DNA of 64,000 nucleotides from Haloferula sp. BvORR071 (GCF_000739615.1 NZ_BATP01000057.1:178624-242623), one strand, 5' to 3'. Counted from the stretch's first letter, positions 25,083 to 34,733 are shown. The notes: generated by a model not told the origin, from the sequence alone. Numbers and translations are program-made.

Positions 25083-26009
25083 TCAGGCTGACTTGCGCAG
25101 GCGCGGATTCAGCCATGCCCCGGCGAGGTCGGTCACGAAGTTCGCGAGAATCACCAGCGTGCCGTAGATCATCGTCACGCAGAGGATCATCGGGACGTCC
25201 AGAGTCTCGATCGCTTTGATGAACTGCCGGCCCAAGCCGGGGACTTGGAAGACGGTCTCCACCACCAGTGAGCCGGAGACGATCCCCGCGAAGGCTGGCC
25301 CGATGTAGGCCACGGCCGGGATCAAGCCGCCGCGCAGGCAGTGGCGGATCAGGATTTGCGAGCCGGGCACCCCCTTGGCGCGGGCGGTGCGCACGAAGTC
25401 CTGTGAGAGTGTCTCCAGCATGCCGGCACGCGTCAGGCGCGAAAGATAGGCCGCATAGGCCAGCCCCAGCGTGATCGCTGGCAGGATCCAAGTATTCGGC
25501 GTTCCAGCCTCCCAACCGTAGGCAGGGAGTGCCCCGAGCTTGCGGCCGAAGTATTCCGCCAGGATAGGGCCAATCACGAAGGCAGGAAGACAAATACCCA
25601 ACATCGCCAGCATCATCGATCCGGTATCGATCAAGCTGTTCTTGCGCGCGGCCGCGATGCAGCCCGCAGGAATACCGATGCTCAACGCCACGATCATGGC
25701 GGTAATGCCGAGCTGGAAGGAAACCGGCAAAGCCTGTTGGATCACCTCGATCACCGGCCGGCCTTCAAGGCGGTAAGAGTAGCCGGGATCACCCTGCACG
25801 AAGTTGCCGAGCTGCATCGCATACTGCGTCGTCAGCGGCTTGTTCAGGCCGTAGTAGGCCTCGACCTTGGCGCGGATATGCTCGGGCATCGCACGCTCGG
25901 AGGCGAGCAAGTTGCCGGGCATGGCGCGGGTGAGGAAGAAGGTGATCGTGAAGAGCAGATACAGCACGAGGATGCTTTGGAGCAGCCGGCTGAGCAGGAT
26001 CTTGAACAT
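25083..26009 (-). CDS. Peptide-type ABC transporter permease (OppB-like)
   Basis: A 308-residue permease with the OppB-family N-terminus (ILLSRLLQSILVLYLLFTITFFLTRAMPG), six predicted membrane helices and the coupling loop DFVRTARAKGVPGSQILIRHCLRGG. The C-terminus NFVTDLAGAWLNPRLR is diagnostic. It pairs with the OppC-like protein to form the membrane channel. It follows the binding-protein gene by 20 bases and precedes OppC by 46 bases. Confidence 0.92.
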   Translation of the reverse strand: MFKILLSRLLQSILVLYLLFTITFFLTRAMPGNLLASERAMPEHIRAKVEAYYGLNKPLTTQYAMQLGNFVQGDPGYSYRLEGRPVIEVIQQALPVSFQLGITAMIVALSIGIPAGCIAAARKNSLIDTGSMMLAMLGICLPAFVIGPILAEYFGRKLGALPAYGWEAGTPNTWILPAITLGLAYAAYLSRLTRAGMLETLSQDFVRTARAKGVPGSQILIRHCLRGGLIPAVAYIGPAFAGIVSGSLVVETVFQVPGLGRQFIKAIETLDVPMILCVTMIYGTLVILANFVTDLAGAWLNPRLRKSA

Positions 26010-26029
26010 GGGCCCGTGCGTGTTTCAGT

Positions 26030-27628
26030 TCAGGGTTCGAGGGAGATTTCCGCCCAGGGATGGTTGTCGAGCAGGAGCTTGTGCCAGCCCTTGACCTCCG
26101 GCCTCAGCAGGTAGTTCCGGCCGCGATAGGAGATCGGCAGGATCGGCTGCTCTTCGATCAAGATGCGCTCGGCTTTCTTGAAAAACTCCAGGCGCTGCTT
26201 CTCGTCGGACTGGTGGGCGGCTTCGGAGAGCAAGCGCTCGAACTCTTCGTTTGACCAGCCGGTGTTGTTGTTGCCGTTCCCCTTGGTCCACATCAGCAGG
26301 AAGGTGGAGGGGTCGAGGTAGTCACCGGTCCATGCTGCCAGAGCGATGTCGTAGTCGAGCTTCTGTTGGGCCGTCACGTAGGAGCCCCAATCCTTCGGCT
26401 GTGGATCGACTAGAATGCCCAGCGTGTCCTTCCACATCGCCTGCAGCGCCTCGATCGTGGCGCGGGAGCCGGTGCTGCTCATCAGGATTTTGAAGCGCGG
26501 CACGCCTTTGCCGCCCGGATATCCGGCTTCCGCCAGCAATGCCTTCGCGCGCTCGGGATCGAAGCTCACGATCTGATCCGGGTGATAGTCGCCCAAGTCC
26601 GGCGTGATTGTGCCGCAGGGGGTGTTGCCCTGCAGGATGTTGTCGCAGAGTTGCTTGCGGTCGATCGCCAGTGACATCGCCATCCGCACCTTCGGATTGT
26701 CCAGTACTGGACGGGTGATGTTGGTGCGGATGAAGTCGGTCGCGAGATAGGGCTCCTGGCGCAGGAATTCAGGATGCTCCGCGCGGATCTTCTCCACCAG
26801 CGGCGGGGGGAGCTGATAGGTGGTGTGGAGCTGCCCGGCCAGGAAGCCGCGGGTTTCCGTGTAGAAGTTCTCCACCGGCACAAAGCGCACCCCATTGAGC
26901 TTCACGTGGGCGGCATTCCAGTAGAGCGGATTCTTGACGGTCTCCACCTTGTCGTTGAAGCGCCATTCCTTGAGGACGAAGGGACCATTGCCCACGTAGT
27001 TGCCCGCCTCGCTCCACTTGGTGAAACGGTCGGTCATCTTGCCGAAGCGCAGGATCACATGCCGCGGCACCGGGAACCAAGTGTAGTGGCGCGTCATCCC
27101 CAGCAGGAAGGGCACCGGCTCGCGCATGGTGATCTTCAGCGTGTAATCGTCCGGGGTGGCGACACCCACCTGGCTCCAGTCGGTGATCTCACCCTTGTTG
27201 AAGGCTTCCGCGTTCTTGATGAAATAGAGCATCTCTGCATACGGCCCGGCTAGGTCCGGGTGCAGCAGCCGGTGGTAGGCGAAATCGAAATCGGCGGAAG
27301 TCAGCGGCGCGCCGTCGGACCACTTGCCGTCCGGGCGCAGGTGGAAGGTCCACTCGGTGAAGTCCGCATTGTGCTCCCAGGAGGTGGCGGCCCCCGGCGG
27401 GTAGCCGGTATCGGATTCCGGGTCCTCTGCCACCAGGCCCTCTAGCAGAGCCCGGATGATATTGTGCTCGATCACCCCGGTCACCAGATGCGGGTCCAGG
27501 GCCTTCGGATCATTGGCATTGCCGACGATGAAGATTTTCTCCCGGTTGGCCTTCTCGACCTGCGTTTCCCGCTGGCAGCTTGCCAGGCAGAGGAGGGCGG
27601 GGAGCAGGAGAAGGGTGCAACGTGTCAT
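26030..27628 (-). CDS. Peptide-type ABC transporter substrate-binding lipoprotein
   Basis: A 532-residue family 5 solute-binding protein. The signal peptide ends in a lipobox (LLCLASC, Cys18). The body is classic OppA-like: PKALDPHLVTGVIEHNIIRALLEGL, SWEHNADFTEWTFHLRPDGKWSDG, and a C-terminal lobe with YDIALAAWTGDYLDPSTFL. It delivers peptides or related solutes to the OppB/C channel. ATG 27628 is chosen over the frame start at 27643 because the lipoprotein signal begins there. It is divergent from the second ABC set. Confidence 0.92.
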   Translation of the reverse strand: MTRCTLLLLPALLCLASCQRETQVEKANREKIFIVGNANDPKALDPHLVTGVIEHNIIRALLEGLVAEDPESDTGYPPGAATSWEHNADFTEWTFHLRPDGKWSDGAPLTSADFDFAYHRLLHPDLAGPYAEMLYFIKNAEAFNKGEITDWSQVGVATPDDYTLKITMREPVPFLLGMTRHYTWFPVPRHVILRFGKMTDRFTKWSEAGNYVGNGPFVLKEWRFNDKVETVKNPLYWNAAHVKLNGVRFVPVENFYTETRGFLAGQLHTTYQLPPPLVEKIRAEHPEFLRQEPYLATDFIRTNITRPVLDNPKVRMAMSLAIDRKQLCDNILQGNTPCGTITPDLGDYHPDQIVSFDPERAKALLAEAGYPGGKGVPRFKILMSSTGSRATIEALQAMWKDTLGILVDPQPKDWGSYVTAQQKLDYDIALAAWTGDYLDPSTFLLMWTKGNGNNNTGWSNEEFERLLSEAAHQSDEKQRLEFFKKAERILIEEQPILPISYRGRNYLLRPEVKGWHKLLLDNHPWAEISLEP

Positions 27629-27817
27629 GTCGTGCCGCAGCACTAGCGGGTACTGGGCCTAGATTGCAGGGAAAATTTTGCTCTCGGTGTCGCTTTTAGT
27701 CGAAGTTTTGCAGCTTCCCCGCCAATTTCGGCAAAACCCGCATGAAACAATGGCGGGGACTTGCAAGGGTGAGGAGGATCGCTAGAACCGCCGGATACTT
27801 TAGTTCCACACTGCCAT
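27629..27817. promoter_or_regulatory. Divergent promoter region of the two ABC sets
   Basis: These 189 bases separate the divergent binding-protein and permease genes. The middle is AT-rich (GGAAAATTTTGC near 27671, GTTTTGCAGC near 27706), while the flanks are GC-rich. Both promoters must lie here, but no convincing -35/-10 pair or operator stands out. Confidence 0.4.
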
Positions 27818-29113
27818 TTGAAAGCCTACTTCCTGCGCCGCCTCCTCCTGATCCCGCTGACGCTGTTGGGGATCACGGCGCTGGTCTTCTCCATTAACCG
27901 CACCGCCAAGGGCGGTCCGGTGGAAAGGTCGCTTGCCTCGCTTGTCGGCGGGGAGGGCAAGCGGTCCCGGGCTCAGGCCGGCAGTTCCTCGATCACCCCG
28001 GCCCAAGTGCTGGATATCGAAGAAAAGGTCGCGGGCAAAAACCGCGACAAGAGCATCCTGCGAGCCTACGGGGAATGGCTGGGGGTGGTGCCCCGCGACA
28101 TCGAGAAGAAGGGGCAGGAATTTCCCAAAGGTGCCACGGAAGTCGAGATGGCGGTGCCCGGCACCATCTACACTGTCACGGTGACCCGGAATGGCGATCA
28201 GGCCAGCTTCAAGGGGCCGGAAGGGGTCGAACTTTCCGATTGGCAAGTCCGTCTGCGCAGTCCGGAGGAGCAGGCGAAGCGCTGGGACAAATGGATGGGC
28301 ATTGCCCTGCCTGCCATGCCGGAATACCGGGCGGTCCTCTACAAGCCGGCCTACGATGGACTGTTCCAAGGTAGCCTCGGCATGTCCGAGAAATATCAGG
28401 AGCCAGTCGCGTCGATGATCCTCCAGCGCATGCCGGTCTCGCTCTATTTCGGCGTGATCGAGATCCTGCTCATCTACGGAATTTGCCTGCCGCTCGGCAT
28501 TCTCAAGGCGATCAAGCATCGCACCTGGGTGGACAATGTCAGCTCTGTGGCGATCTTCACTGGCTACTCGATTCCCGGATACGCGTTGGGCTCGCTGATG
28601 GTAGTGGTGCTTGGCGCGCAGCTCGGTTGGTTCCCGATCCGAGGCTTCACTGGCGATGACTTCGACACCCTTTCGCTGGCTGGCAAGATCAAGGACCTCG
28701 CTTCACACACCTTCATGCCGCTGCTCTGCTATCTCGTCGGCAGCTTTGCGATGATGACCATGCTGGTGAAGAACAACCTGATGGACAATCTGGCGGCGGA
28801 TTATGTGCGGACTGCGACCGCCAAGGGCGTGTCGTATCCGCGGGCGGTCTTCGGCCACGCCTTCCGCAATTCCATCATCCCGATCGCCACCACATTCGGC
28901 GACAATCTGGCCTACCTCATCGCCGGGTCGGTCCTGATCGAGAAGATCTTCGATATCGATGGATTCGGCCTGCTGCAATACAGCGCGGTGCTGGAGAGAG
29001 ATGAGGCGGTGATGCTGGGGGTCCTCTTCATCGCGGCGGTGCTGACCGCCTTCGGCAAAATCATTTCGGACCTGGCGGTGGTGCTGGTCGATCCACGGGT
29101 GAGCTACAAGTGA
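27818..29113 (+). CDS. Peptide-type ABC permease (OppB/YejB-like) with large periplasmic insertion
   Basis: A 431-residue permease. TM1 (AYFLRRLLLIPLTLLGITALVF) is followed by about 170 residues of soluble sequence (to near residue 205) that OppB proteins of ordinary size lack. The remaining TM helices follow, with coupling loop DYVRTATAKGVSYPRAVFGHAFRNS. The start codon is TTG 27818; the TM1 sequence begins immediately after it and there is no ATG near, so the TTG is well supported, although no clear ribosome binding site is visible. It is the first gene of a five-gene operon. Confidence 0.88.
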   Translation: MKAYFLRRLLLIPLTLLGITALVFSINRTAKGGPVERSLASLVGGEGKRSRAQAGSSSITPAQVLDIEEKVAGKNRDKSILRAYGEWLGVVPRDIEKKGQEFPKGATEVEMAVPGTIYTVTVTRNGDQASFKGPEGVELSDWQVRLRSPEEQAKRWDKWMGIALPAMPEYRAVLYKPAYDGLFQGSLGMSEKYQEPVASMILQRMPVSLYFGVIEILLIYGICLPLGILKAIKHRTWVDNVSSVAIFTGYSIPGYALGSLMVVVLGAQLGWFPIRGFTGDDFDTLSLAGKIKDLASHTFMPLLCYLVGSFAMMTMLVKNNLMDNLAADYVRTATAKGVSYPRAVFGHAFRNSIIPIATTFGDNLAYLIAGSVLIEKIFDIDGFGLLQYSAVLERDEAVMLGVLFIAAVLTAFGKIISDLAVVLVDPRVSYK

Positions 29114-29114
29114 G

Positions 29115-30674
29115 ATGACCTTTCCGCGGAAAATCGGCCTGATTCTGATCCTCGTGGCAGTTGCCGCGGCTTGGTCCTACGAGTCCGGGCTCTCCTTGCC
29201 CTCGCTGCGCTGGTTCTATTCCTTCCATGCCGAGCCCGGGGCCTATCAGCCCGGTGACTGGCATTACACCCAGGAGCGCTACATTGGCCATGCCTTCGCC
29301 GGCGTGATCGGTCTGATCGGGCTTTTGATGATCGCTCTTGGAGGTTCTTTCCATTGGAACCCGCTCACCCTGCGGCGTCTGACTCGTTTCCGGTCGATGG
29401 GCCGGGGCTGGTTGGCGTTCCGGATCTTCGCCTTCCTCCTCCTCTTGGCAGCGCTCGACCAAACCTTGGTCGGCCGCCGGGCCCTGGCGGTGAAATACAA
29501 TGGCCAATGGCTCTTCCCTGCCTTCCAGCAGCGGACCTACACCGAGGAGTTCTTCGGCGGCAAAGAGGATCAAGAGGCAGACTACCGCGCCTTGGCCAAG
29601 CGCCTCAAGGACGAGAACAAGGGCGACACGGCAATCATGCCGCCGATTCCCTGGGATCCGGTCCTCGACTCCGACGAACTCCAGAAGCGCCCCTTGGTGG
29701 AACGGGATGGCAAGGTCTACTACCCCGGTGGCAAGGAGCTCTTCAATGGCTACGCCTTGCAGTACTGGCCCAAGGCTCAGAACATCAAGTTGCGCGACGC
29801 CCGCTTCCGCGGCGGCCAGCTCCAGGGACCAGCCACGTTGTTCGACGGCAAGGGAGACTTCGCCGGCAAGCAGACTTGGAGTGAAGGCAAGCTGGTGGAG
29901 ACCTCGGTGGAAGACAGCGGACCGCCCGCTGTCGAACAAACTTGGGTGCAACTGCTCTACAAGCCCGCGCCTCCGGTCTTCGCGGAGCGGCATTTCCTGG
30001 GAACGGATTCCAATGGCTGGGATATTGTCGCGCAGCTTTTCGGCGGCTTCCAAGTGATCGTGAAGGCCGCCTTTTTCTACTTCCTGCTGGTTTATGGCGC
30101 GGGCATTACCATCGGCTGCTTGCAGGGCTACCTGGGCGGGAAGTTTGACCTGATCCTGGAGCGCCTGGTGGAGATCATCAGCAACATTCCCTTCCTGCTG
30201 GTGGTCATGATCATCACCGCAAACATCGGTCGTGATAACATCGACCTGATGACGATCATCGTGATCTTCGCGGCCTTCTCGTGGATCGGGATTTCGGCCT
30301 ACCTGCGTACCGCGACTTACAAGGAAAAGGCGCGCGATTACGCGGCGGCGGCCCGGGTTCAGGGCGCGGGCACCCTGCGGGTGATCTTCCGCCACATCCT
30401 GCCGAATGCGATTTCCACGATCGTGACGCTGTTGCCTTTCACCTTCTCCGGTTTGACGATCTCGCTGACCGCGTTGGACTACCTCGGCTTCGGTCTGCCG
30501 GACAGCTATCCGAGCTGGGGCCGGGTGCTGGAGGATGGTATCTCGAACCTATCCTCGCCGTGGATCGTGGCTTCCGTTTTCGCGACCCTGGTCTCCGTTC
30601 TGCTGCTGATCACTTTCATCGGCGAGGCAATCCGCGAGGCCTTCGATCCCAAGAAATTCACCACCTACCAATGA
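29115..30674 (+). CDS. Peptide-type ABC permease (OppC/YejE-like) with MORN-like insertion
   Basis: A 519-residue permease, far longer than OppC (about 300). The N-terminal half holds three hydrophobic segments and then a soluble stretch (about residues 130-295). That stretch contains MORN-like units (FNGYALQYWPKAQNIKL, ARFRGGQLQGPATLFDGKGD, QTWSEGKLVE). The C-terminal half is the conserved permease: FLGTDSNGWDIVAQLFGG, EAA loop DYAAAARVQGAGTLRVIFRHILPNA and ending EAIREAFDPKKF. It starts 1 base after the upstream stop. The insertion probably lies outside the inner membrane, by analogy with the neighbouring permease. Confidence 0.87.
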   Translation: MTFPRKIGLILILVAVAAAWSYESGLSLPSLRWFYSFHAEPGAYQPGDWHYTQERYIGHAFAGVIGLIGLLMIALGGSFHWNPLTLRRLTRFRSMGRGWLAFRIFAFLLLLAALDQTLVGRRALAVKYNGQWLFPAFQQRTYTEEFFGGKEDQEADYRALAKRLKDENKGDTAIMPPIPWDPVLDSDELQKRPLVERDGKVYYPGGKELFNGYALQYWPKAQNIKLRDARFRGGQLQGPATLFDGKGDFAGKQTWSEGKLVETSVEDSGPPAVEQTWVQLLYKPAPPVFAERHFLGTDSNGWDIVAQLFGGFQVIVKAAFFYFLLVYGAGITIGCLQGYLGGKFDLILERLVEIISNIPFLLVVMIITANIGRDNIDLMTIIVIFAAFSWIGISAYLRTATYKEKARDYAAAARVQGAGTLRVIFRHILPNAISTIVTLLPFTFSGLTISLTALDYLGFGLPDSYPSWGRVLEDGISNLSSPWIVASVFATLVSVLLLITFIGEAIREAFDPKKFTTYQ

Positions 30675-32740
30675 AGCGCCCGGCTCTTGTTCTCGCCGCC
30701 TTCGCTCTGGGGCTGGCGACTTTCTTCCTGAGTTCCTGCAAGAAGGATCTCTCCGTGAAGGCTTACGACAACACTGCCGAGCGCGAAGCTTTCTACAAAA
30801 GTTACAATGCCAAGGTCGCCGCCAAGCTCGCGGCCGATATCAAAGAGACCGAAGCCGCGCTGGCCGGCCAGCCAAGCGATGCCGAGCGCAAGGAGAAGAC
30901 CGAGCAGCTCGCGAGCCTGAAGCACCGCAGCGAACGGCCTGACTACTTCGAGTTCCTCAAGCCGGAAGATCTGCCGCAGGACCTCCAGTGGAGCTCGGGC
31001 GAGGACCAGCCGGACATTGGATCACCCAAGGCGAAGAAGGGTGGCACGCTCCACTATTACCTCGAAGGCTACGCCTTCCCCGCGACCGTCCGGCCCGTCG
31101 GTGCTGAGGCGAACAATAGCTTCCGCTCCTACCATACCGACGACATCGAGCTCTATGCCGTGATGCTCCACCCGGAGACTGGCAAGATGATTCCGGGCTT
31201 GGCGGATCGCTGGGCCGTCGCTGCGGATGGGCAGACCGTTTACTATCACATCGACTCCGAGGCCCGCTGGTCGGATGGCAAGAAGGTGACCTCGCGGGAT
31301 TGGGTGATGTCGTACTACATCTACCTTTCGGATTACCTGAGCGAACCTTTCTACCGGAACTACTACGGTGAGGAGTATTGGGGGGTCGCTACCTACGGAG
31401 ATGACTATGTGTGCCTGCGCATGTCCACCCCGAAGCCGCTGGCTCCGTACGTCGCCTGCAGTTGGATTTTCCAGGAGGACTTCTTCAAGGAGTTCGGACC
31501 CGACTTCGAGACCCGCTACAACTGGCGCCCGCGTCCGACCACCGGTGCCTACGTGATCCGTCCGGAGGATATCCGCAAGGGTCGCTCGATCTCACTGACC
31601 CGCGTGAAGGACTGGTGGGCTAGGGACCGCAAGTACTACCGCAATCGTTTCAATCCCGACCGGCTCGAATACCTCTTGGTCAGGGATACGGAAAAGGCCT
31701 TCCAGATGTTCAAGATGGGGGATCTGGATCTCCTGTTCCCGATCGATCCCATCAAGTGGTATGAACAGACCGAGGTCCCGCAGGTCTTCAACGGCTACAT
31801 TGAGAAAGCCACCTACTACAACCAGTTCCCGGCGATCTCGCTGGGATTCTATCTCAACCACCACCAGCCGCTGCTGGGCAATCAGGACATTCGCATCGGC
31901 CTGCAACATGCCTCGAACTGGCAGAAGGTGATCGATTTCGACATGCGCGGGGACGCGGAACGGCTGAATACCTTGGAGGCGGGTTATGCGAATTACTCCC
32001 ACCAGACCCTCCGCACACGACCCTTCGACGTGAACCTCGCGCGAGCGGCCTTCGCCAAGGCCGGTTTCACCCAAGCCGGGCAGGACGGAATCCTGCAGGA
32101 TTCTCAGGGCCGCCGGCTGTCCTTCACCATCAGCTATCTCAAGCAGCCGCAGTACGATTCCTGGATGTTGCGGATCAAGGAAGAGGCGAAGAAGGCTGGC
32201 GTGGAATTCAAGCTCGAGGGGATGGACAACAGCACCTTCTTCGCCAAGGTCCAACGCAAGGAGCACGAGATCGCCTTGCTCGGCTGGCAGGGCCAGTTGC
32301 CCTTCCCGGACTTCTATCAGGGCTTCCATTCGAAGGAGGCCTACGAGGCCGGCACGGACAAGCCGAAGCCGATGACCAACAATATCTCGGTTTTCGCCGA
32401 TCCCAAGGTGGACCCGATCCTTGAGGCGAACCGTGCCGCACGCAGCGAAGAAGTGGTGCGCGATACCACCCACCAGCTTGAGGAGATCTTCCACGAGCGC
32501 GCGGTCTGGGTGCCTGCACTCCGGCGGCCCTTCTACCGTTGCGCCTTCTGGCGCTGGGTCCGCTGGCCGGATGATTTCAATGTCCGCCTCGGCAATGACC
32601 CGCAGATGAACCACGTGCTGTGGATCGATCAGGACATCAAGAAGGAGACGCTGGATGCGATGCATGCCGTCCCGCCCCGGACCTTCCCGGAGAAGAACAC
32701 GGTCTACGACCAGCACCGCGAAAAGAAGACCGCCGAATGA
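30671..32740 (+). CDS. Large peptide-type substrate-binding lipoprotein
   Basis: A 689-residue family 5 solute-binding protein. A lipobox (FFLSSC, Cys23) is followed by a charged helical region (about 30-105; KVAAKLAADIKETEAALAG, then DAERKEKTEQLASLKHRSER) that may form a coiled coil. The binding fold then starts at KKGGTLHYYLEGYAFPATVRP and includes DRWAVAADGQTVYYHIDSEARWSDG. It resembles YejA/AppA-type large binding proteins. ATG 30671 overlaps the permease stop by 4 bases. The N-terminal helical segment is extra relative to OppA and could contact the permease insertions. Confidence 0.88.
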   Translation: MKRPALVLAAFALGLATFFLSSCKKDLSVKAYDNTAEREAFYKSYNAKVAAKLAADIKETEAALAGQPSDAERKEKTEQLASLKHRSERPDYFEFLKPEDLPQDLQWSSGEDQPDIGSPKAKKGGTLHYYLEGYAFPATVRPVGAEANNSFRSYHTDDIELYAVMLHPETGKMIPGLADRWAVAADGQTVYYHIDSEARWSDGKKVTSRDWVMSYYIYLSDYLSEPFYRNYYGEEYWGVATYGDDYVCLRMSTPKPLAPYVACSWIFQEDFFKEFGPDFETRYNWRPRPTTGAYVIRPEDIRKGRSISLTRVKDWWARDRKYYRNRFNPDRLEYLLVRDTEKAFQMFKMGDLDLLFPIDPIKWYEQTEVPQVFNGYIEKATYYNQFPAISLGFYLNHHQPLLGNQDIRIGLQHASNWQKVIDFDMRGDAERLNTLEAGYANYSHQTLRTRPFDVNLARAAFAKAGFTQAGQDGILQDSQGRRLSFTISYLKQPQYDSWMLRIKEEAKKAGVEFKLEGMDNSTFFAKVQRKEHEIALLGWQGQLPFPDFYQGFHSKEAYEAGTDKPKPMTNNISVFADPKVDPILEANRAARSEEVVRDTTHQLEEIFHERAVWVPALRRPFYRCAFWRWVRWPDDFNVRLGNDPQMNHVLWIDQDIKKETLDAMHAVPPRTFPEKNTVYDQHREKKTAE

Positions 32741-33726
32741 CCGAGCCGCTCCTTCAAGTCCGCGATCTGATCACGGCGTTCGATACCGATGCCGGGCTGG
32801 TCCGTGCGGTCGATCAGGTGAACTTCGACATCGCCCGTGGCAAGACCCTCGGCATCGTCGGTGAGTCCGGCTGCGGCAAGAGTGTCACGGCGATGTCGAT
32901 CGTGCGCCTGCTGCCGCAACCTTCCGGCAAGATCCTGCAAGGCGAGGTGAACTTCAAAGGCCGCGACCTCACCAAGCTGAAGCCGGAGCAGATCCGCAAG
33001 GTCCGCGGTAATGAGATTGGAGTGATTTTCCAGGAGCCGATGACCGCGCTCAATCCGGTCCATCGCATCGGCAAGCAACTCGCCGAGTGTTTCATGATTC
33101 ACAAGAACATGAGCAAGCGCGACGCTTGGCACGCGGGCGTGGAGATGCTCAAGCTGGTGAAGATCCCGGCACCTGAGCTCAGGGCAGGGGACTATCCGCA
33201 CCAGCTCTCCGGTGGCATGCGCCAGCGCGTGGTCATCGCGATGGCTCTCGCGCTACGCCCGGACCTCGTGATCGCGGATGAGCCGACCACCGCTCTCGAC
33301 GTCACGGTGCAGGCCCAGATCCTCGATCTGATGAAGCGCCTGCAGGCGGAGATGGGCATGTCGCTGATGCTGATTACCCACGACCTCGGGGTGATCGCGG
33401 AGACCTGCGATGAGGTGGTCGTGATGTATGCTGGCCGGGTGGTGGAACGCGCCCCGGTGAAGGAACTCTTTGCCCGCCCGCTGCACGCCTACACCCGTGG
33501 CTTGCTGGCCTCCATCCCGCGCATGGAAACGGAGCGCAAGACGGTGCTGCCGGTGATCCCGGGCATGGTCGCCAGCCTGAAGGATCTCGTGCCCGGCTGC
33601 CGCTTCTGCCAGCGCCTTGATCGACAGATTTCCCGGCTCCTCCGCGAGCGTCCGCCCTTCATCCAGGTGTCGCCCGGCCATTGGGTCGAGGCCTGCCCGA
33701 GCTGCTACGCATCCACCGAGGTATGA
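32737..33726 (+). CDS. oppD: Peptide-type ABC transporter ATPase (OppD-like)
   Basis: A 329-residue nucleotide-binding subunit. Walker A GESGCGKSVTAMS, Q-loop FQEPMTALNPVH, signature LSGGMRQRVVIA, Walker B LVIADEPTTALDV and H-loop ITHDLGVI are all intact. The C-terminal oligopeptide extension is altered: the usual CPxxxRC cysteine arrangement that can hold an Fe-S cluster is replaced by GCRFCQRL and ACPSC, two CxxC-like pairs. It overlaps the binding-protein stop (ATGA). With OppF it likely powers this system and the divergent one. Confidence 0.94.
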   Translation: MTEPLLQVRDLITAFDTDAGLVRAVDQVNFDIARGKTLGIVGESGCGKSVTAMSIVRLLPQPSGKILQGEVNFKGRDLTKLKPEQIRKVRGNEIGVIFQEPMTALNPVHRIGKQLAECFMIHKNMSKRDAWHAGVEMLKLVKIPAPELRAGDYPHQLSGGMRQRVVIAMALALRPDLVIADEPTTALDVTVQAQILDLMKRLQAEMGMSLMLITHDLGVIAETCDEVVVMYAGRVVERAPVKELFARPLHAYTRGLLASIPRMETERKTVLPVIPGMVASLKDLVPGCRFCQRLDRQISRLLRERPPFIQVSPGHWVEACPSCYASTEV

Positions 33727-34733
33727 GCCCGATCCTATCCGTCCGCGATCTCAAGGTGCACTTCCCGGTTTCCGGGGGGATCTTCCACCGTCAGGTCGGC
33801 TCCGTTCGCGCGGTCGATGGCGTGTCCTTCGATATCGCGCCCGGCGAGACTCTCGGCCTGGTAGGGGAGTCCGGCTGCGGCAAGAGCACCTTGGGCAAGG
33901 CGATCGTCCGCCTCAACGACGCCAATGAGGGCTCGATCCACTTCAAGGACCGGGACATCACCAGGCTGGGCCGCGGCGCGATGCGCCCCCTGCGAAAGGA
34001 ACTCCAGATGATCTTCCAGGATCCGGTGGAGTCTCTGAATGCACGCCACAGTGTCCGCGAAATTATCGAGGAGCCACTCCTGATCCACGGCATGAGTTCA
34101 AGCGGCCAGCGCCGCAAACGCGTGGATGAGTTGCTGGAAAAGGTCGGCCTGCAAAGCGCCGCCGCGGACCGCTATCCCTTCGAGTTCTCCGGCGGCCAGC
34201 GCCAGCGCATCGGGATCGCCCGTGCGATCGCGCTGAATCCGAAGCTGATCGTCTGCGATGAGGCGGTCTCCGCGCTCGATGTCTCGGTGCAGTCCCAGGT
34301 GCTGAACCTGCTGTTAGAGCTCCAGAGTGACCTGAAGCTTTCCTACCTTTTCATCGCCCACAATCTGGCGGTGGTGAAGCACATCTCCGACCGCGTGGCG
34401 GTCATGTACCTCGGCAAGATCGTGGAAATGGCGGACGCCGATGCGATCTACCACCGCCCGAAGCACGCCTATACCAAGGCCCTCCTCTCCGCGATTCCCG
34501 AGCCGGACCCGACTCTGGAGAAGAAGCGGATCCTGCTGGAGGGGGATGTGCCCTCGCCGATCGACCCGCCGAAGGGCAGTGCCTTCGGCCACCGCATCAG
34601 TCATCCGCGCTACGAGGAGACGATCGGAGCTGACCTTTCCCTCCGCGAGATCGAGCCTCGCCACTGGGTCGCCGCCGATCCCTGTTGCTTGGAGGCTGCT
34701 GATTGGGAACGTATTTCCAAAATGGTTGCATAA
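33723..34733 (+). CDS. oppF: Peptide-type ABC transporter ATPase (OppF-like)
   Basis: A 336-residue nucleotide-binding subunit with Walker A GESGCGKSTLGKAI, Q-loop FQDPVESLNARH, signature FSGGQRQRIGIARAIAL, Walker B LIVCDEAVSALDV and H-loop LFIAHNLAVV. Walker B ends CDEA rather than the common CDEP. In the C-terminal extension, the cysteines of the family's GCxFxxRC motif are replaced (GSAFGHRISH), leaving only a terminal CC. The ATG overlaps the OppD stop by 4 bases. It ends the operon; a toxin-antitoxin pair follows 27 bases later. Confidence 0.94.
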   Translation: MSPILSVRDLKVHFPVSGGIFHRQVGSVRAVDGVSFDIAPGETLGLVGESGCGKSTLGKAIVRLNDANEGSIHFKDRDITRLGRGAMRPLRKELQMIFQDPVESLNARHSVREIIEEPLLIHGMSSSGQRRKRVDELLEKVGLQSAAADRYPFEFSGGQRQRIGIARAIALNPKLIVCDEAVSALDVSVQSQVLNLLLELQSDLKLSYLFIAHNLAVVKHISDRVAVMYLGKIVEMADADAIYHRPKHAYTKALLSAIPEPDPTLEKKRILLEGDVPSPIDPPKGSAFGHRISHPRYEETIGADLSLREIEPRHWVAADPCCLEAADWERISKMVA

